A DNA stretch of 64,000 nucleotides. It comes from Neoceratodus forsteri (taxonomy: Eukaryota > Chordata > Ceratodontiformes > Ceratodontidae). Both the position numbers and the translations under genes were made by a program. The stretch covers positions 460,550,501 to 460,614,500 of the forward strand of contig CM028129.1 of NCBI GenBank assembly GCA_016271365.2. Direction: 5' to 3'. The notes beneath the pieces are model-generated. The model had not been told where the DNA came from and did no database searches. It was given only the letters and a program-made list of their open reading frames with translations. This document shows, one piece after another, positions 21,436 through 31,479 of this stretch (its first letter is position 1; every line of letters starts with the position of its first letter).

Positions 21436-21639
21436 ATGGAAAGAATTGAGGAATGATACAGGGGGCTAGTGTGGATAAGGACAAAGCAGAGGAAAGGAGA
21501 ATGGGAAAAGGGCTGCAGGAAGGAGGTGGGGTACAGAAGGCAGTGAGGAGTGACTACTGTGGGAGAGGGCACAGAGGAGTGCATGGAGGAAAAATGGGAA
21601 AGAGAGGGATGGGGATGGTAGCTTGCTAGGAACAGACAG

Positions 21640-22132
21640 GTGGACAAAAAACAGAGCATGAGGGGAAGAAAGGGTGATGGTCTTTGAGGACTCAATCATT
21701 AAAGAAATACACTGGGTAAGGAAGTGGGATCTGAAATGGAGAAGAGTGGTCATCTGTGCTCCTGGGCTGGAGGTGGGGAAGGCTGAGTCTAGGATACTCC
21801 AGGCAGCAAAGGAGATAGGAGTAGACTGCATCTGATTATATGTCTGGGAACAAATGATTTGATGGCAAATGAGGTGAGGTTGGTCCAGCAGAGGTTCATA
21901 GAATTGCTGTTGGATGGTAGCATGGCTATGGAATGGTGCAGGACAGAGAATCAGTGTGCCTAGGAGGATTGGGAAACAGGTGGTTAGATGAAGGGCTCTA
22001 TGCAAAGGTTAGGCTGCATTTAAATGATGAAGGGTCAAGAGTTCTAAGGGAAAAACAGAGAGTACATGGACAGGGAACTAATGTTAAACTATTAAGGGGG
22101 GAGTATAAGGGACTAAAGCCTTCCAGACGTTG
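21640..22132 (+). pseudogene. CR1-B ORF1 esterase-like domain (degenerate)
   Basis: Frame-broken SGNH-hydrolase-like domain, as found in CR1 ORF1 proteins. VMVFEDSIIKEI corresponds to the GDSI motif with Gly replaced by Glu. WRRVVICAPGLEVG and AAKEIGVDCI follow, and a shifted HVGTND-like segment lies near 21840. It ends LHLNDEGSRVLREK, the typical C-terminal block (22015-22060), then GEYKGLKPSRR. Confidence 0.75.
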
Positions 22133-22460
22133 ATTGGAGTTACCCTACTGCGATGACCTCAAGGTGTAGGGACTTCCTGGACTCACTGCAGCAGGCATGC
22201 CTCAGGCAGCTTGTGGAGGAACTGACTAGAGAGGGTGCGGTGTTGGACCTAATACTGACAAATGGGGACAGTGTTGAAAAAGTAGAGTTGTCAGACCATC
22301 TGGGCTCCAGTGATCACAAAATAGTTAGATTCAACATTAAAATCAGGCTGGTGTCAAGTTGCATGAAAACGAGGGTCCTTAACTTTCAGAGGGCTGACTT
22401 TGTGCAGATGAGGAGGTGCCTGTGGGATGCCCTAGCAGAAATGGTGGCTTAGACGGGAGT
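22133..22460 (+). pseudogene. CR1-B endonuclease, C-terminal third only
   Basis: It begins abruptly in the block after GDFN (SYPTAMTSRCRDFLDSLQQA), continues with LDLILTNGDSVEKVEL and GSSDHKIVRFN (catalytic Asp/His), and runs toward the linker. The N-terminal two-thirds with the Asn, Glu and Tyr residues is absent between ORF1 (ending ~22132) and this point, which indicates an internal deletion of about 0.5 kb. Confidence 0.8.
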
Positions 22461-24444
22461 GGAGCAGCAGTGGGTACCAATAAGGCAGGCAATAAAAAAG
22501 GCTACCTGGTTACGTGTTAGACTGGTTAGCAAAAATAGGAGAAGGAGGATGAGACCAATCTGGTTCATCAGGGAGATAAGAGCTCATGTATGGGACAAGA
22601 GAAATGCCTTTTTTGCACTACATGAGATCTCTGAAGGCAAAGGACAGGGCACTCTACATGGAAAAGCAAAAGGAAGTGGGGAGGGCAGTAAAAAGGGCAA
22701 AAGCGTTAGCAGAGGAAAAGTTAGCCAGATCTATAAAGGACAGAGATAAAGCATTATTTTGGTACATAAGGGAGCGGAAGAAAACTAAGGGTGGAATAAT
22801 CAAGTTAAGGGGGGAATCCCTGTGGAGGATGACCTTAGGAAGGCAGAAGTGCCAAACAAGTTCTTCTTCTCAGTTTTCATGGAGAAGGAGAGAGGAAGGG
22901 GTCCAGAACTGAATGACAGGAGCTTGAAGGAGGGAGAAGTGGACACCAGACCCTTCTTGGTAGATTGGGTCCTAAAGGATTTCAATAACATTAGGGCAGA
23001 CAAGCTGATGTGACTGTATGGGGTACATTCTAGGGTGTTAAAAGAACTCAGGGAGGAGCTGGCTGCAACTCTAACGGAGTTATTCAACCTATCATTGGAT
23101 ACCGGGGAGTCACCTAGTGATTAGAAGAGAGTGAACTTGGTTCCAATCCATAAAGGTGGGGCTAAGGAGGAGGTCAGTAACTACAGGCCAGTTAGCCTAA
23201 TGTCTGTGGTGGGTAAGACAATGGAGTCATTACTCAATAAGAGAATAATTGGATACCTCAAAACCTGTGGCCTGTTGCATCCTGGGCCGCATGGTTTCAT
23301 GAGAGGGAGGTCCTGCCAGACCGCCCTAACTGAGTTATTTGATTGGGTGACCAGCGTGGTCAACCAGGGAGGGGCGGTGGATGTGGCCTACATGGACTTC
23401 GGGAAGACCTTTAATACTGTCCCTCACAGAAGATTGCTGAACAAATTAGGCAGCCTAGGGTTGAGACATAAGATAGTAACATGGATTGGAAACTGGCTAA
23501 CTGGCAGGAGCCAAAGGGTTCTGGTAAACAGGGTACATTCAGGTGTGGGAGGAGTGAAGAGTGAAGTGCCACAGGGCTCATTGCTGGGAACAGTCCTCTT
23601 TAATGTCTTCATTGGAAACATCATGGAGGGGCTGGAAAGAAGGTATGCTTATTTGCAGATGACTCCAAGATATGCAATTGAGTGGACAATCCAGAGGAGG
23701 GTGTGTGGAAAGGTTGAGGAGGGACCTAAAAAGATCTGAGGAATGGTCTAAAACTTGGCAACTTGGGTTCAATGTGAAAAAATGTAAGATTATGCACATA
23801 GGAAGTAGAAACCCAGGGATGGAGTATTAACTAGGAGGAGTAAAACTAGGAGTCACAAAGCAGGTGAGGGACCTGGGAGTGGTTATTATGGATGACCTAA
23901 GGGTAGCTAGGCGATGCAAAGCAGCAGTGGGGAAGGATAGCCATTTGCTTGGATGCATAGGGAGAGGTATTACCAGTAGAAAGAGGGAGGTCCTATTGCC
24001 CCTTTACAAGACATTGGTGAGGCCTCATCTTGAGTACAGCATTCAGCTTTGGTGGCCACATCTAAAGAGGGACATCAACAGAATGGAGGGGGTGAAAAGG
24101 AGGGCTACAGAAATGATGAGGGGTATGCAGGGGATATCCTATGAAGAGAGGCTGGGGGAGCTGAGTATGTATTCCCTGGGGACAAGGAGGGAGAGGGGTG
24201 ACATGTTAGAGACCTTCAAATATCTCAAGGGTATAAATAGGGTATAAGGGGGGAGTGTTTTTCAAAGGAAGAGTTGCCAAAGAACAAGGGGTCATCATGA
24301 CTGGAAGCTGGAGGGGGGACGTTTCAAGGGAAACATATGGAAGTACGACTTTGTGGATAGAGTGGTGGAAGCTTGGAATAGTCTACCAGGGAAGGTGGTA
24401 GGGGCAGACACAATTACTAGCTTCAAGAATGCATGGTACAAATG
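22461..24444 (+). pseudogene. CR1-B reverse transcriptase (frame-shifted)
   Basis: Linker frames at 22459-23013 lead to the RT frame 23131-23739: NYRPVSLMSVVGKTME, HGFMRGRSCQTAL, AYMDFGKTFNTVPH (block A), VPQGSLLGTVLF (block B). The frame then shifts; in the neighbouring frame the catalytic box reads LFADDSKICN at about 23648-23680, so the acidic pair is intact. The C-terminus continues at 23864-24247 with LGCIGRGITSRKREVLLPLY and LVRPHLEYSIQLWWPHLKRD, then RVVEAWNSLPG. Confidence 0.88.
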
Positions 24445-24449
24445 AAAAA

Positions 24450-24660
24450 ATTACTTACCATAGTAATCTTGTTTCTTTCCAGTGATACTCAGGTATTCAT
24501 AACTTTATGCAGTCATCCTTGCAAGTAGAACTGCCCAGAGAGAATTTGAAATATATGCAAATTATGGAATCTTTTGCATAAGCCACTTTTCAAATGCTGC
24601 CTTATACTAACTGCCTTTGTTCTAAACCCCTCAGATTTCCTGGAAGTCTGGAAGATAGGC
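24450..24660. repeat. DIRS-2 left inverted terminal repeat
   Basis: Complementary to about 31480-31695. Shared blocks include ACTCAGGTATTCATAA, AGTCATCCTTGCAAGTAGAA, CTGCCCAGAGAGAAT and CAAATGCTGCCTTATACTAA. Confidence 0.9.
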
Positions 24661-24669
24661 CCATGGGGA

Positions 24670-24740
24670 CTAAGTGTAATAATGATAATTATAATAATAA
24701 TAATAATATTAATTACCACAACACTATTCATCATAATAAT
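24670..24740. repeat. AT-rich simple repeat, (AAT)n-like
   Basis: TAATAATGATAATTATAAT-type low-complexity sequence within the DIRS-2 left part. Confidence 0.7.
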
Positions 24741-24949
24741 AATAGAGGAACTTCCTTATCACCCAAAAAAGGAGCCTCCAACTGGAGGACATAACATATG
24801 AAAGGATACCCTTAAATGTCCAAATCACCTGAAAATGGGAGGGGGACAACCATAGTGATCACAATCACAACATGTGTGCCAGAAATAGCATTTATACCAT
24901 TGAGAGAACAGTATTCAGGAGTGCAGAGGCCAAATGTTCCAGAAGTGGA

Positions 24950-25070
24950 GGCAGGGTGGGAAAGTTATGAATACCTGAGTATCACTTGGAAGAAACAAGA
25001 TTACTATGGTAGTTTTTTCTTCTATCCCAAGTAGTACTCGGGTATTTATAACTTTATGCAGACTATTAAG
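24950..25070. repeat. DIRS-2 internal complementary region
   Basis: The left half (AGTTATGAATACCTGAGTAT, GAAACAAGATTACTATGGTA) is the complement of the left terminus. The right half (TTCTATCCCAAGTAGTACTC, GGGTATTTATAACTTTATGC) matches the complement of the right terminus. It has the same end-to-end fusion as DIRS-1. Confidence 0.85.
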
Positions 25071-25079
25071 CAGTACCTT

Positions 25080-26412
25080 TGGAGGTGGGCACAGAACCTT
25101 ATTTTGGAAATAGACTTTGCAGGACTGCTGTGCCGAACCTGGCATCACCCCTGGAGAGAATGTCCAGACTGTAATGCTTTGTAAAAGTGTGTAATGTTTT
25201 CCAGGTAGCTGCTTTACAGATGTCCACCAGGGGAACATTCCTGACAGCTGCTATAGTAGCGACTGTGCCCCTTGTGGAATGGGCCCTCAACCCTGTTGGG
25301 GGCTTCTTTCCAGCCTTAGAATACACAAAACTGAAAAAGCTGTACTTTTCAGTGAGAAATTGATCTTTTTAATGCTGGGTTACCCTTTACCACATTCTCA
25401 TAGGTCAGGAACAGCTGTTTTCTGCCCTGCCTATGGACTTTAGTGGTTATCAAGTAATAGCTAAAAGCTCCTTTGACATCCAGACAATGAAGACTCTTTT
25501 CACCAGAACTAAAGTGTTCAGTTTAAAAGATAGATAAGATGGGCAGACTGGGCGGACTGTAGGCCCTTCTCTGCCGACACTGTCTATGTAGCTATGTATT
25601 TTATGTATAATGGTTTGATTCAAATGGGAATCAGAAGTCATTTAAAGGAGAAACTTAATTGTTCTCAGAATAATTTTGTCTCTGTGGAATGAAATGTGGT
25701 CCTGTTCAATGCAGAGAGACTTGAGGCCACTGATACTTGTGGCAGAAATTATTACCACGAGGAAAAAAGTATATATACTTTTTTTTAAGCCATTTCAAAT
25801 AAGCTGAAAACATAAGCTCAAAAAGGGGGACCCATGAGCCTAACTGTGCACATATTTAGGTTCAATGCTGGCACCTGTTCCCTGTGAGGGGGTGCAAATG
25901 GACCAGGCCTTTAAAGAACCCCTTGAAGACAGGGTCTGAGGCTTGAAAAAACATTCTGTCCAACTGAGAAGTAAATAGATACTGAGACCAGATGGACCTG
26001 TAAGGTACTGGTCTGCAAACCCAGTGAAAACAAATAGGTAAAATAGTCCAGCACAGCTGGAACACCAGCCTGTGCTGATATGTGCCAGACCCTAAAAGAA
26101 CCTCTTTGAGGTTAGGATCTGGGGCCATTAAAACATATTGTCCCGCTAATATGCAAGCAGATACTGCAGCTAGGTGGACTTTGAGGATGCTGGACTGCAA
26201 GTCCAATGAATATAAATAGGTACGTTAGTCAAGCACTGCTTGACCCCAGCAAGTGCTGGAAACAGTTTTCTGGCTGAACACCAATAGTAAACCTTTTCTC
26301 TTCTGAAGCATACAGTTTCCTTATGGAGGGCTTCCTGTAACCACATACAATGTTTAGACACTGTGAAAAAGATGCAAGGCTGCATAGTGTACAGTAGGCC
26401 CTCAGGAGGCAT
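25080..26412 (-). pseudogene. DIRS-2 tyrosine recombinase (broken; catalytic boxes II and Tyr intact)
   Basis: The C-terminal frame 25099-25326 reads GLRAHSTRGTVAT (box II HSTR at 25270-25281) and TKHYSLDILSR (Tyr codon 25171-25173), so these catalytic residues survive although the gene is fragmented. The N-terminal region (26412 to about 25690) has SILKVHLAAVSA twice, suggesting a local duplication (about 25985-26035 and 26150-26215), and several stops. A ~90-bp CR1 3' fragment lies inside it at about 25520-25610. Confidence 0.82.
25520..25610 (+). mobile_element. CR1 3'-end stub inside the DIRS-2 recombinase
   Basis: GATGGGCAGACTGGGCGGAC, then GGCCCTTCTCTGCCGACACT, followed by TATGTAGCTATGTAT matches the extreme 3' end of CR1 elements (compare 31770-31820). 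The homologous recombinase sequence in DIRS-1 lacks it. It is a severely 5'-truncated insertion. Confidence 0.75.
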
Positions 26413-27421
26413 GACTTGGGCCTGAGTGACCCAAGGTTTGGGTACAGAAGCCTCCCAGTTGGAGGTTAGCAGGTTGTGCCTCTGAAAAAAGGTGTATTGG
26501 TTTGGAACCAGACATGAAAAGTAGCAGAAAGAACCATGTCTGCCTGTCCCAGTCTGGCGTTATCAAGACCATTGATGCTGGCTGGGACCAGAGCTTGAGA
26601 AATGCACTGTATGTCAAAGGGAAGGAAAGAAAGCATACAGATGCTTCTCTGGCCAACTCAGAACTAGAGAATCCAGGGAGATTGGTCTCAGATCTCTGAC
26701 TGACTTGGTACGGTGGCAGGTGGTGGTTGTGGTGGGATGCGAACAAGTCTACCTTTGGTATGCCCCACCTTCTGAAGATAACTTGCACCACCTGACTATT
26801 CAAGGCCCATTCCAGATAGGACTGGTTGATCTGAGTCAAGGTATCTGCCAAGGTAGTGTCCCTACCTGGAAAATGAACATCCTGCAGGGACCCATGGAAC
26901 ATGCTAGACTCTATATTTTCATAAGTCCTGAGCAGAGAGTGCTTAACCTTGTCCCTCCCCATTTATGGATGTAATACATTGTGGTGGTATTATCTGTTCT
27001 GGCCTGTACTGCCTTTGTAATAGTTGTGTGAAGACTTAGCGCAGCAACACTACTCTTAGCCCCTGCAGGTTTATGTGCAGGAGTAAATCTGCACTCAACC
27101 ATGTGTCTTGGGTAGTGTGAACTCCCAGATGGGCACCCTACTCTAGAAGGAATGCATCTGTTGTCAGACAACTGATAGGTGCTCTTTGCTGAAAAGGAGA
27201 AGCCCTTCCCTTTTATTGGTTCCCTCTTTTCCTCCTTTAGAGGCCTGTAACAATGTTCTTGTTACTAGAATTAGTTTTAGAGGGTCCTGTCTCTGACACC
27301 ATTGAGCCATGATGTGACATTGAATGGCCCTGATCTGTAACCTGGATTCCAAGACTGTGCTAGTGGCAGATGCCATGTGGCCAGTAGCTGAAGAAAATTG
27401 TCTTGCAGTGTTTTGGTTCAT
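26402..27421 (-). pseudogene. DIRS-2 RNase H and tether (degenerate)
   Basis: The RNase H remnant includes VQARTDNTTTMYYIHKW (catalytic Asp) near 26960-27010. The tether frame 26402-26962 reads VHFPGRDTTLADTLTQINQ (DALSR-like block) and VQVIFRRWGIPKVDLFAS. Frames 27164-27421 give the RT-RNase H junction (LQIRAIQCHIMAQW). Several frames are needed, so the gene is inactive. Confidence 0.8.
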
Positions 27422-27429
27422 TCAGCCTG

Positions 27430-28210
27430 AATGAGCCCGCTATTAGTGGAATACTTCTTGCCCTGCATATGGGCATGTAGACCCTGCCTTGCAGGGTATT
27501 TAGCTCTGCTCCTATGAACTGGAGTGTTTGAGCCAGCTAAAGGTCAGACTTTCTTTAGATTTACCAAGGACCATATAGAGTCCAGGAGACTCTAGGTGAG
27601 TTGCAGACTCACTTACTGGAGTGATTCTACCACCACCAGCCAGTCATCTAGATATGGGGAAACTGTGACACCTTATCTTTGAAGGTGATCCAACCACTGT
27701 GTACACTCCTAGAGAGTGACCTGATAAGAGTCTGAACCTGAAGAACTTTCTGTGAGACTCCCTTATGAGAGTATGGAAATAATTTAAGTACAGTGATGCC
27801 AGGAACCCCTTTAGGTTTTTTCTGAGGTTTGACACGCTTTGTCATTTTGGTTTTCATAGAGGGGACCAGAGAAGCAGCCGGACAACTCATCCCCTTTTTT
27901 ATTTATTTATTTATTTTTGAACCTGAATCACCCTTCTCAGGGGTGTGTAAGTAACAGGCAGCAGTTTCACACAGAGATTTGGAGGGTGTTGGCTGGTCAG
28001 AGCCTGAAGCACCCTTATTTGGTCTCTTTTGCAACCTTTCTAGTCCTTTTTCCACTGTTGTTAGTGGAAGGAATTTGAGTTCAGAGACAATCACTGACTC
28101 ACTACATCCAGGACCACTTGTCTGTGGTGCCAGAAATACCCCTGCTGTGGGTACTGCTGATACTGAGGCGCAGCCCCAGCCTGATAGAAAAAAGGAGTCT
28201 TGCTGTGGAG
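27430..28210 (-). pseudogene. DIRS-2 reverse transcriptase (shortened, degenerate)
   Basis: The catalytic box YLDDWLVVVE is intact at 27643-27654 (YLDD). Upstream frames 27644-27890 give only traces of the blocks seen in DIRS-1, and the region between the RT start (QYPQQGYFWHHRQVVLDVVS near 28090-28160) and the YLDD box is shorter than in DIRS-1, implying internal deletion. It is a dead copy. Confidence 0.75.
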
Positions 28211-28262
28211 TATATATGTGTGTGTGTGTATATATACAGTATATATATATATATATATATAT
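28211..28262. repeat. (TG)n/(TA)n microsatellite
   Basis: TATATGTGTGTGTGTGTATA followed by ATATATAT repeats. Confidence 0.95.
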
Positions 28263-28369
28263 TTACTCAACAGGGGTGAAGGATAACTGAGTGAGATAAC
28301 ATGTGTTATTCTCATTCCCATTGAATAACCACAGTGATGACATCACCACTGTGAGAATATTTACAAATA

Positions 28370-28500
28370 TACAATAACTGCTAACCGGCGCTAAAACCCG
28401 TTGCAAAGCGGCGCGTAGTGCTAAACCGCTAATCACACTAAACCCGCGCAAAGCAACACTAAACCCGCGCTAACCCATGCAAGCCGTTCCAAATTGTACA
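28370..28500. repeat. CpG-rich short repeats
   Basis: CTAAACCCGCGC and CTAAACC/CTAAAACCCG units recur within about 110 bp, with a local density of CpG far above the rest of the window. It adjoins the hairpin at 28532 and may be part of the same element. No frame is evident. Confidence 0.65.
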
Positions 28501-28531
28501 TTTTGCAGCAGTAAGGCCCCATTGTATAAAT

Positions 28532-28691
28532 AGGATACATGATGGGCAGATTGTGGAATATGAAACATATTTTCACTCCTGCCTCGTGAGCACTGTATAT
28601 TCTACTCGTGCCTTCAGCACTCGTGAAATATCCAGGCTCACTCTGCAGGAGTGAAAATATTTTCCATATTCCACTTTTGCCCATCATGTAT

Positions 28692-28694
<3 letters not shown>
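28532..28694. mobile_element. Hairpin element with ~50-nt inverted arms
   Basis: The arms 28532-28582 and 28645-28694 are complementary (AGGATACATGATGGGCA; GTGGAATATG; ATTTTCACTCCTGC) with a few mismatches. The 62-nt centre has CTCGTGAGCAC and CACTCGTGAAAT, also partly self-complementary. It is non-coding and resembles a small MITE. Confidence 0.75.
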
Positions 28695-28696
<2 letters not shown>

Positions 28697-28733
<37 letters not shown>

Positions 28734-28738
28734 TACAC
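28697..28738. repeat. (TA)n microsatellite
   Basis: ATATATAT run passing into ACACATATATACAC. Confidence 0.95.
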
Positions 28739-28740
28739 AA

Positions 28741-29370
28741 AGTCACACATGCCCCCACAATGCAAAGCATCATGAGCTGCATATGCAAATCACCACAGAA
28801 TATTATGCTGGTTCAACTTTAAGCAGAAAAGCATGGTGCCAAAAGGCCTCTCACACAATTTGCAAAGGATGCCAACAGTAGACATAGACATGTGTTTTGT
28901 CCTACCAGGACTCATCAGTATGCCTCACCTGTTTAACACCCCAGTGGATTGAACCAGCTACCCTAAGATGGTCTATCTGGGTTATGTTGTGGTGAACCCA
29001 TTTAAAACAAAAAACAATCCAAAAGACAAAGAACCTCTGTGTGCAAGCACTGAGGCAATGGTTACCCCAAAGGGCATTTGGCTGGGGAGCCAAGTTTCAA
29101 AGAAATACAAAGTCACACATGCCCCCACAATGCAAAGCATCATGGGCTGCATATGCAAATCACCACAGAATATTATGTTGGTTCAACTTTAAGCAGAAAA
29201 GCATGGTGCCAAAAGGCCTCTCACACAGTTTGCAAAGGGTGCCAGCAGAAGACATAGACACGTGTTTCATCCTACCAGGACTCATCAGTATGCCTCGTCT
29301 GTTTAACACTCCAGTGGAATGAACCAGCTACCCTAAGATGGTCTATCTAGGTTATGTTGTGGTAAACTCA
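28741..29370. repeat. 370-bp tandem duplication, about 1.7 copies
   Basis: AGTCACACATGCCCCCACAA starts at 28741 and again at 29111, and the copies agree closely for 260 bp (for example CAGAATATTATG(C/T)TGGTTCAA). The second copy ends near 29370, where a (TA)n tract begins. No protein is recognised. Confidence 0.92.
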
Positions 29371-29373
29371 ACC

Positions 29374-29378
<5 letters not shown>

Positions 29379-29427
<49 letters not shown>
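29379..29427. repeat. (TA)n microsatellite
   Basis: About 24 TA units at the left edge of foldback copy c. Confidence 0.97.
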
Positions 29428-29432
<5 letters not shown>

Positions 29433-29434
29433 AT

Positions 29435-29625
29435 GATTTATGACTTTCCTGGCTAGTTAGGACCGACAACCCCAATGCACACCCTGATGTCTGTTGTTGG
29501 GGATGGAGTGGGCTTGGGGTGCAAGGGGTGGCAACCCTAACACCGAATTTCCTCACTTTTGTCACTGTGTAACAACCCTAACTGATACATTAAACAGAGT
29601 TTTTTGCCATAAATATATATATGTG
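29435..29625. mobile_element. Foldback family F, copy c (right part only)
   Basis: It has the F-family right half: GACAACCCCAATGCACACCC, then GGCAACCCTAAC, CCTCACTTTTGTCACTG, ACAACCCTAACTGATACATT and TTTTTTGCCATAAATATATA. The left end is missing at the (TA)n tract. Confidence 0.7.
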
Positions 29626-29639
29626 TGTGTGTATTATAT

Positions 29640-30500
29640 ATACCTCCACCTTTTTCATGTAAGCCTTTATCTTTCTCCAAAGAGGAATTATCCTCGACTG
29701 GAAAGTCTATAACCTTGGTTTGGGTATTCTGAGTGAGGTCTGTGACTCACAGCCAGGCAAACCTCCTCTGAACCCCTGTACTTGCCATCCATCTGGCAGC
29801 AGCCACTTGTACTGTTATTTGGCTGCTCTCAAACCAAATTTAGCTGATTCAGCTAGATCATCTGACATGGAAGTCTGGGCCTTGGCTGACTTAGCAGGGT
29901 ACAACTACCACAGTGACTTTGGTATTGGCATAGGCTTGAAATGTATGCCTGCTTGATGGCCTAGGCACCTGATAAATATATATTGTTAAGCCATTTTGTC
30001 AATTTTTCCCGGGATCCTTGTTAAGAGGATAGGATGCCAGGTGTATCTTTGCCTTGTCACAGGCTGTCACTTTAACCACTCCTTGGTGGACAGGGTGGGG
30101 GTGGAATTTCAGTTCCCTCCCTGTGCAGCTGAAATTTCTTTTACATCCTCTTATCCAGAGGGGGAACAGAGCTTGGAGTCTGTAAAATCTTTAAAGTATC
30201 TTCCCTGAAGAATTTATTCACAGGAATGGGAAGCTTTTAGTGGGTGTCAGCCTAATCTTTCTCACCAATGTGAAGAATGAGGAATGATCTTCAGATGTTC
30301 TGTGGGGAGAGACAAACTCATGTTCAGAGGAAACCTCAGATTCAATAGGTTATCCTCCATTTCATAATAATTGCATGTTCTTCCTTTTAAATATTATGAA
30401 GACTGCTTTGCAAAGGTCTGCTGCTAAGAGACAGACAGCCCTTGTAAGCATGAAAGTGTTTTCTTTAGCCATTCCAGGCATTTCTCCATACTTTTTCCCC
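29640..30500 (-). pseudogene. DIRS-2 gag-like region (degenerate)
   Basis: Nucleotide similarity to DIRS-1 gag at 19470-20100 is clear (TTCATGTAAGCCT, GGTATTCTG/GGTATCCTG, CAGCAGCCAC, AACCTTGGTTTGGGTAT). No long frame survives. It lies in the expected order, right of RT on the minus strand. Confidence 0.7.
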
Positions 30501-31479
30501 CTGGGAAAGTTTACAGATTTCACAATATTCATTTAGGTGATCATAGCTAAGGGAAGCAATACACAACTGTGCTTACCTGTCTTGGCAAATACTTCCCCAA
30601 TCAGAACCAGCCTGCAATTTCTGAAGGAGTTGGCAGGCTTTATAGCAGGCACAGAAGTCCCCAAAATGCTGTCAGCATGGGATTATGTGTGTTTAGTTTT
30701 CTTCAATTTCACTGTGGGAACCAGGCAATCAGCCGGTTCAACAAGCCTCTTAAAAACTGGTTATATGCCCATCTCAGGGTAGCAGTTACAGTATTTGTTG
30801 CGGAGTCATCAACAGAAACTTAGGGTATCAGCTGGTTAGAGCTGGAGAGGGACCCTTAGGTGGTGATAGTTTTTTTCCTTTTTCTTTTAAGCCTTATCCA
30901 GGCATTTCAGTAGTTTTTCCAGGACATATAATGCAGATTTCACTCTGCTTTTAAATGTTCATGTCCAGATAGGCAAAACAAGAGACTGTTTGACTTAACA
31001 AAATTTCACCACACTGAATACAAGGTTTGAAACAGGGATTACCAGTTTCTTTTTATAACATTTTCAATGTAAAGTCAATAACAGTTGCAACCGCTAAAAA
31101 GAAATATTTTAATTTAAGTTTGTTTAGCAGTTGCAGTTGGTTCGGAACCTTTGCAGAACCCGGGAACCAAGATAAAATGAACCGAGGCTATAGGTCCAGG
31201 AACCGGTATTAGCGGTTCTTAAAACAAACTAATTTAATAAAATTAAGCATAACTAATGGAGTTTTTTAGTCAAAAAACTCAGATAAATATAAAATAAACC
31301 TCGGTTTATCCCCAGATATACTGAACCAGTAGAAACCGAGAAAACTTACAATTTAAACACTAAAACTATGGATTTACCTAAAATAACAAAAAGTAAAAAG
31401 GCAACAAATCAAGTGTAAACAATACTTATAATATTTTATAAGGTTTCTCATGTCAGAACAAAAGATGATGAGGACAGGA
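30501..31479 (-). other. DIRS-2 leader between gag and right terminal repeat
   Basis: AT-rich, with GGAACC/GGTTCGG-type short motifs like those in the DIRS-1 leader (20860-21200). I see no other gene. Confidence 0.5.

Larger units (their letters stand above)
21436..24444 (+). mobile_element. CR1-B, segment 2: ORF1 C-terminus, endonuclease C-terminus and RT
   Basis: The middle piece of a plus-strand CR1 lying between DIRS-1 and DIRS-2. It runs from a purine-rich leader through an ORF1 esterase, a truncated endonuclease and almost the full RT, and is cut by DIRS-2 in the last codons of the RT C-terminal domain (WNSLPGKVV, then SFKNAWYK at about 24440). The 3' end is found on the far side of DIRS-2 at 31696-31822. 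Confidence 0.85.

Noticed and set aside
28091..28290. Tyr/Ile-rich frames
   Set aside because: They translate (TA)n and (TG)n microsatellites.
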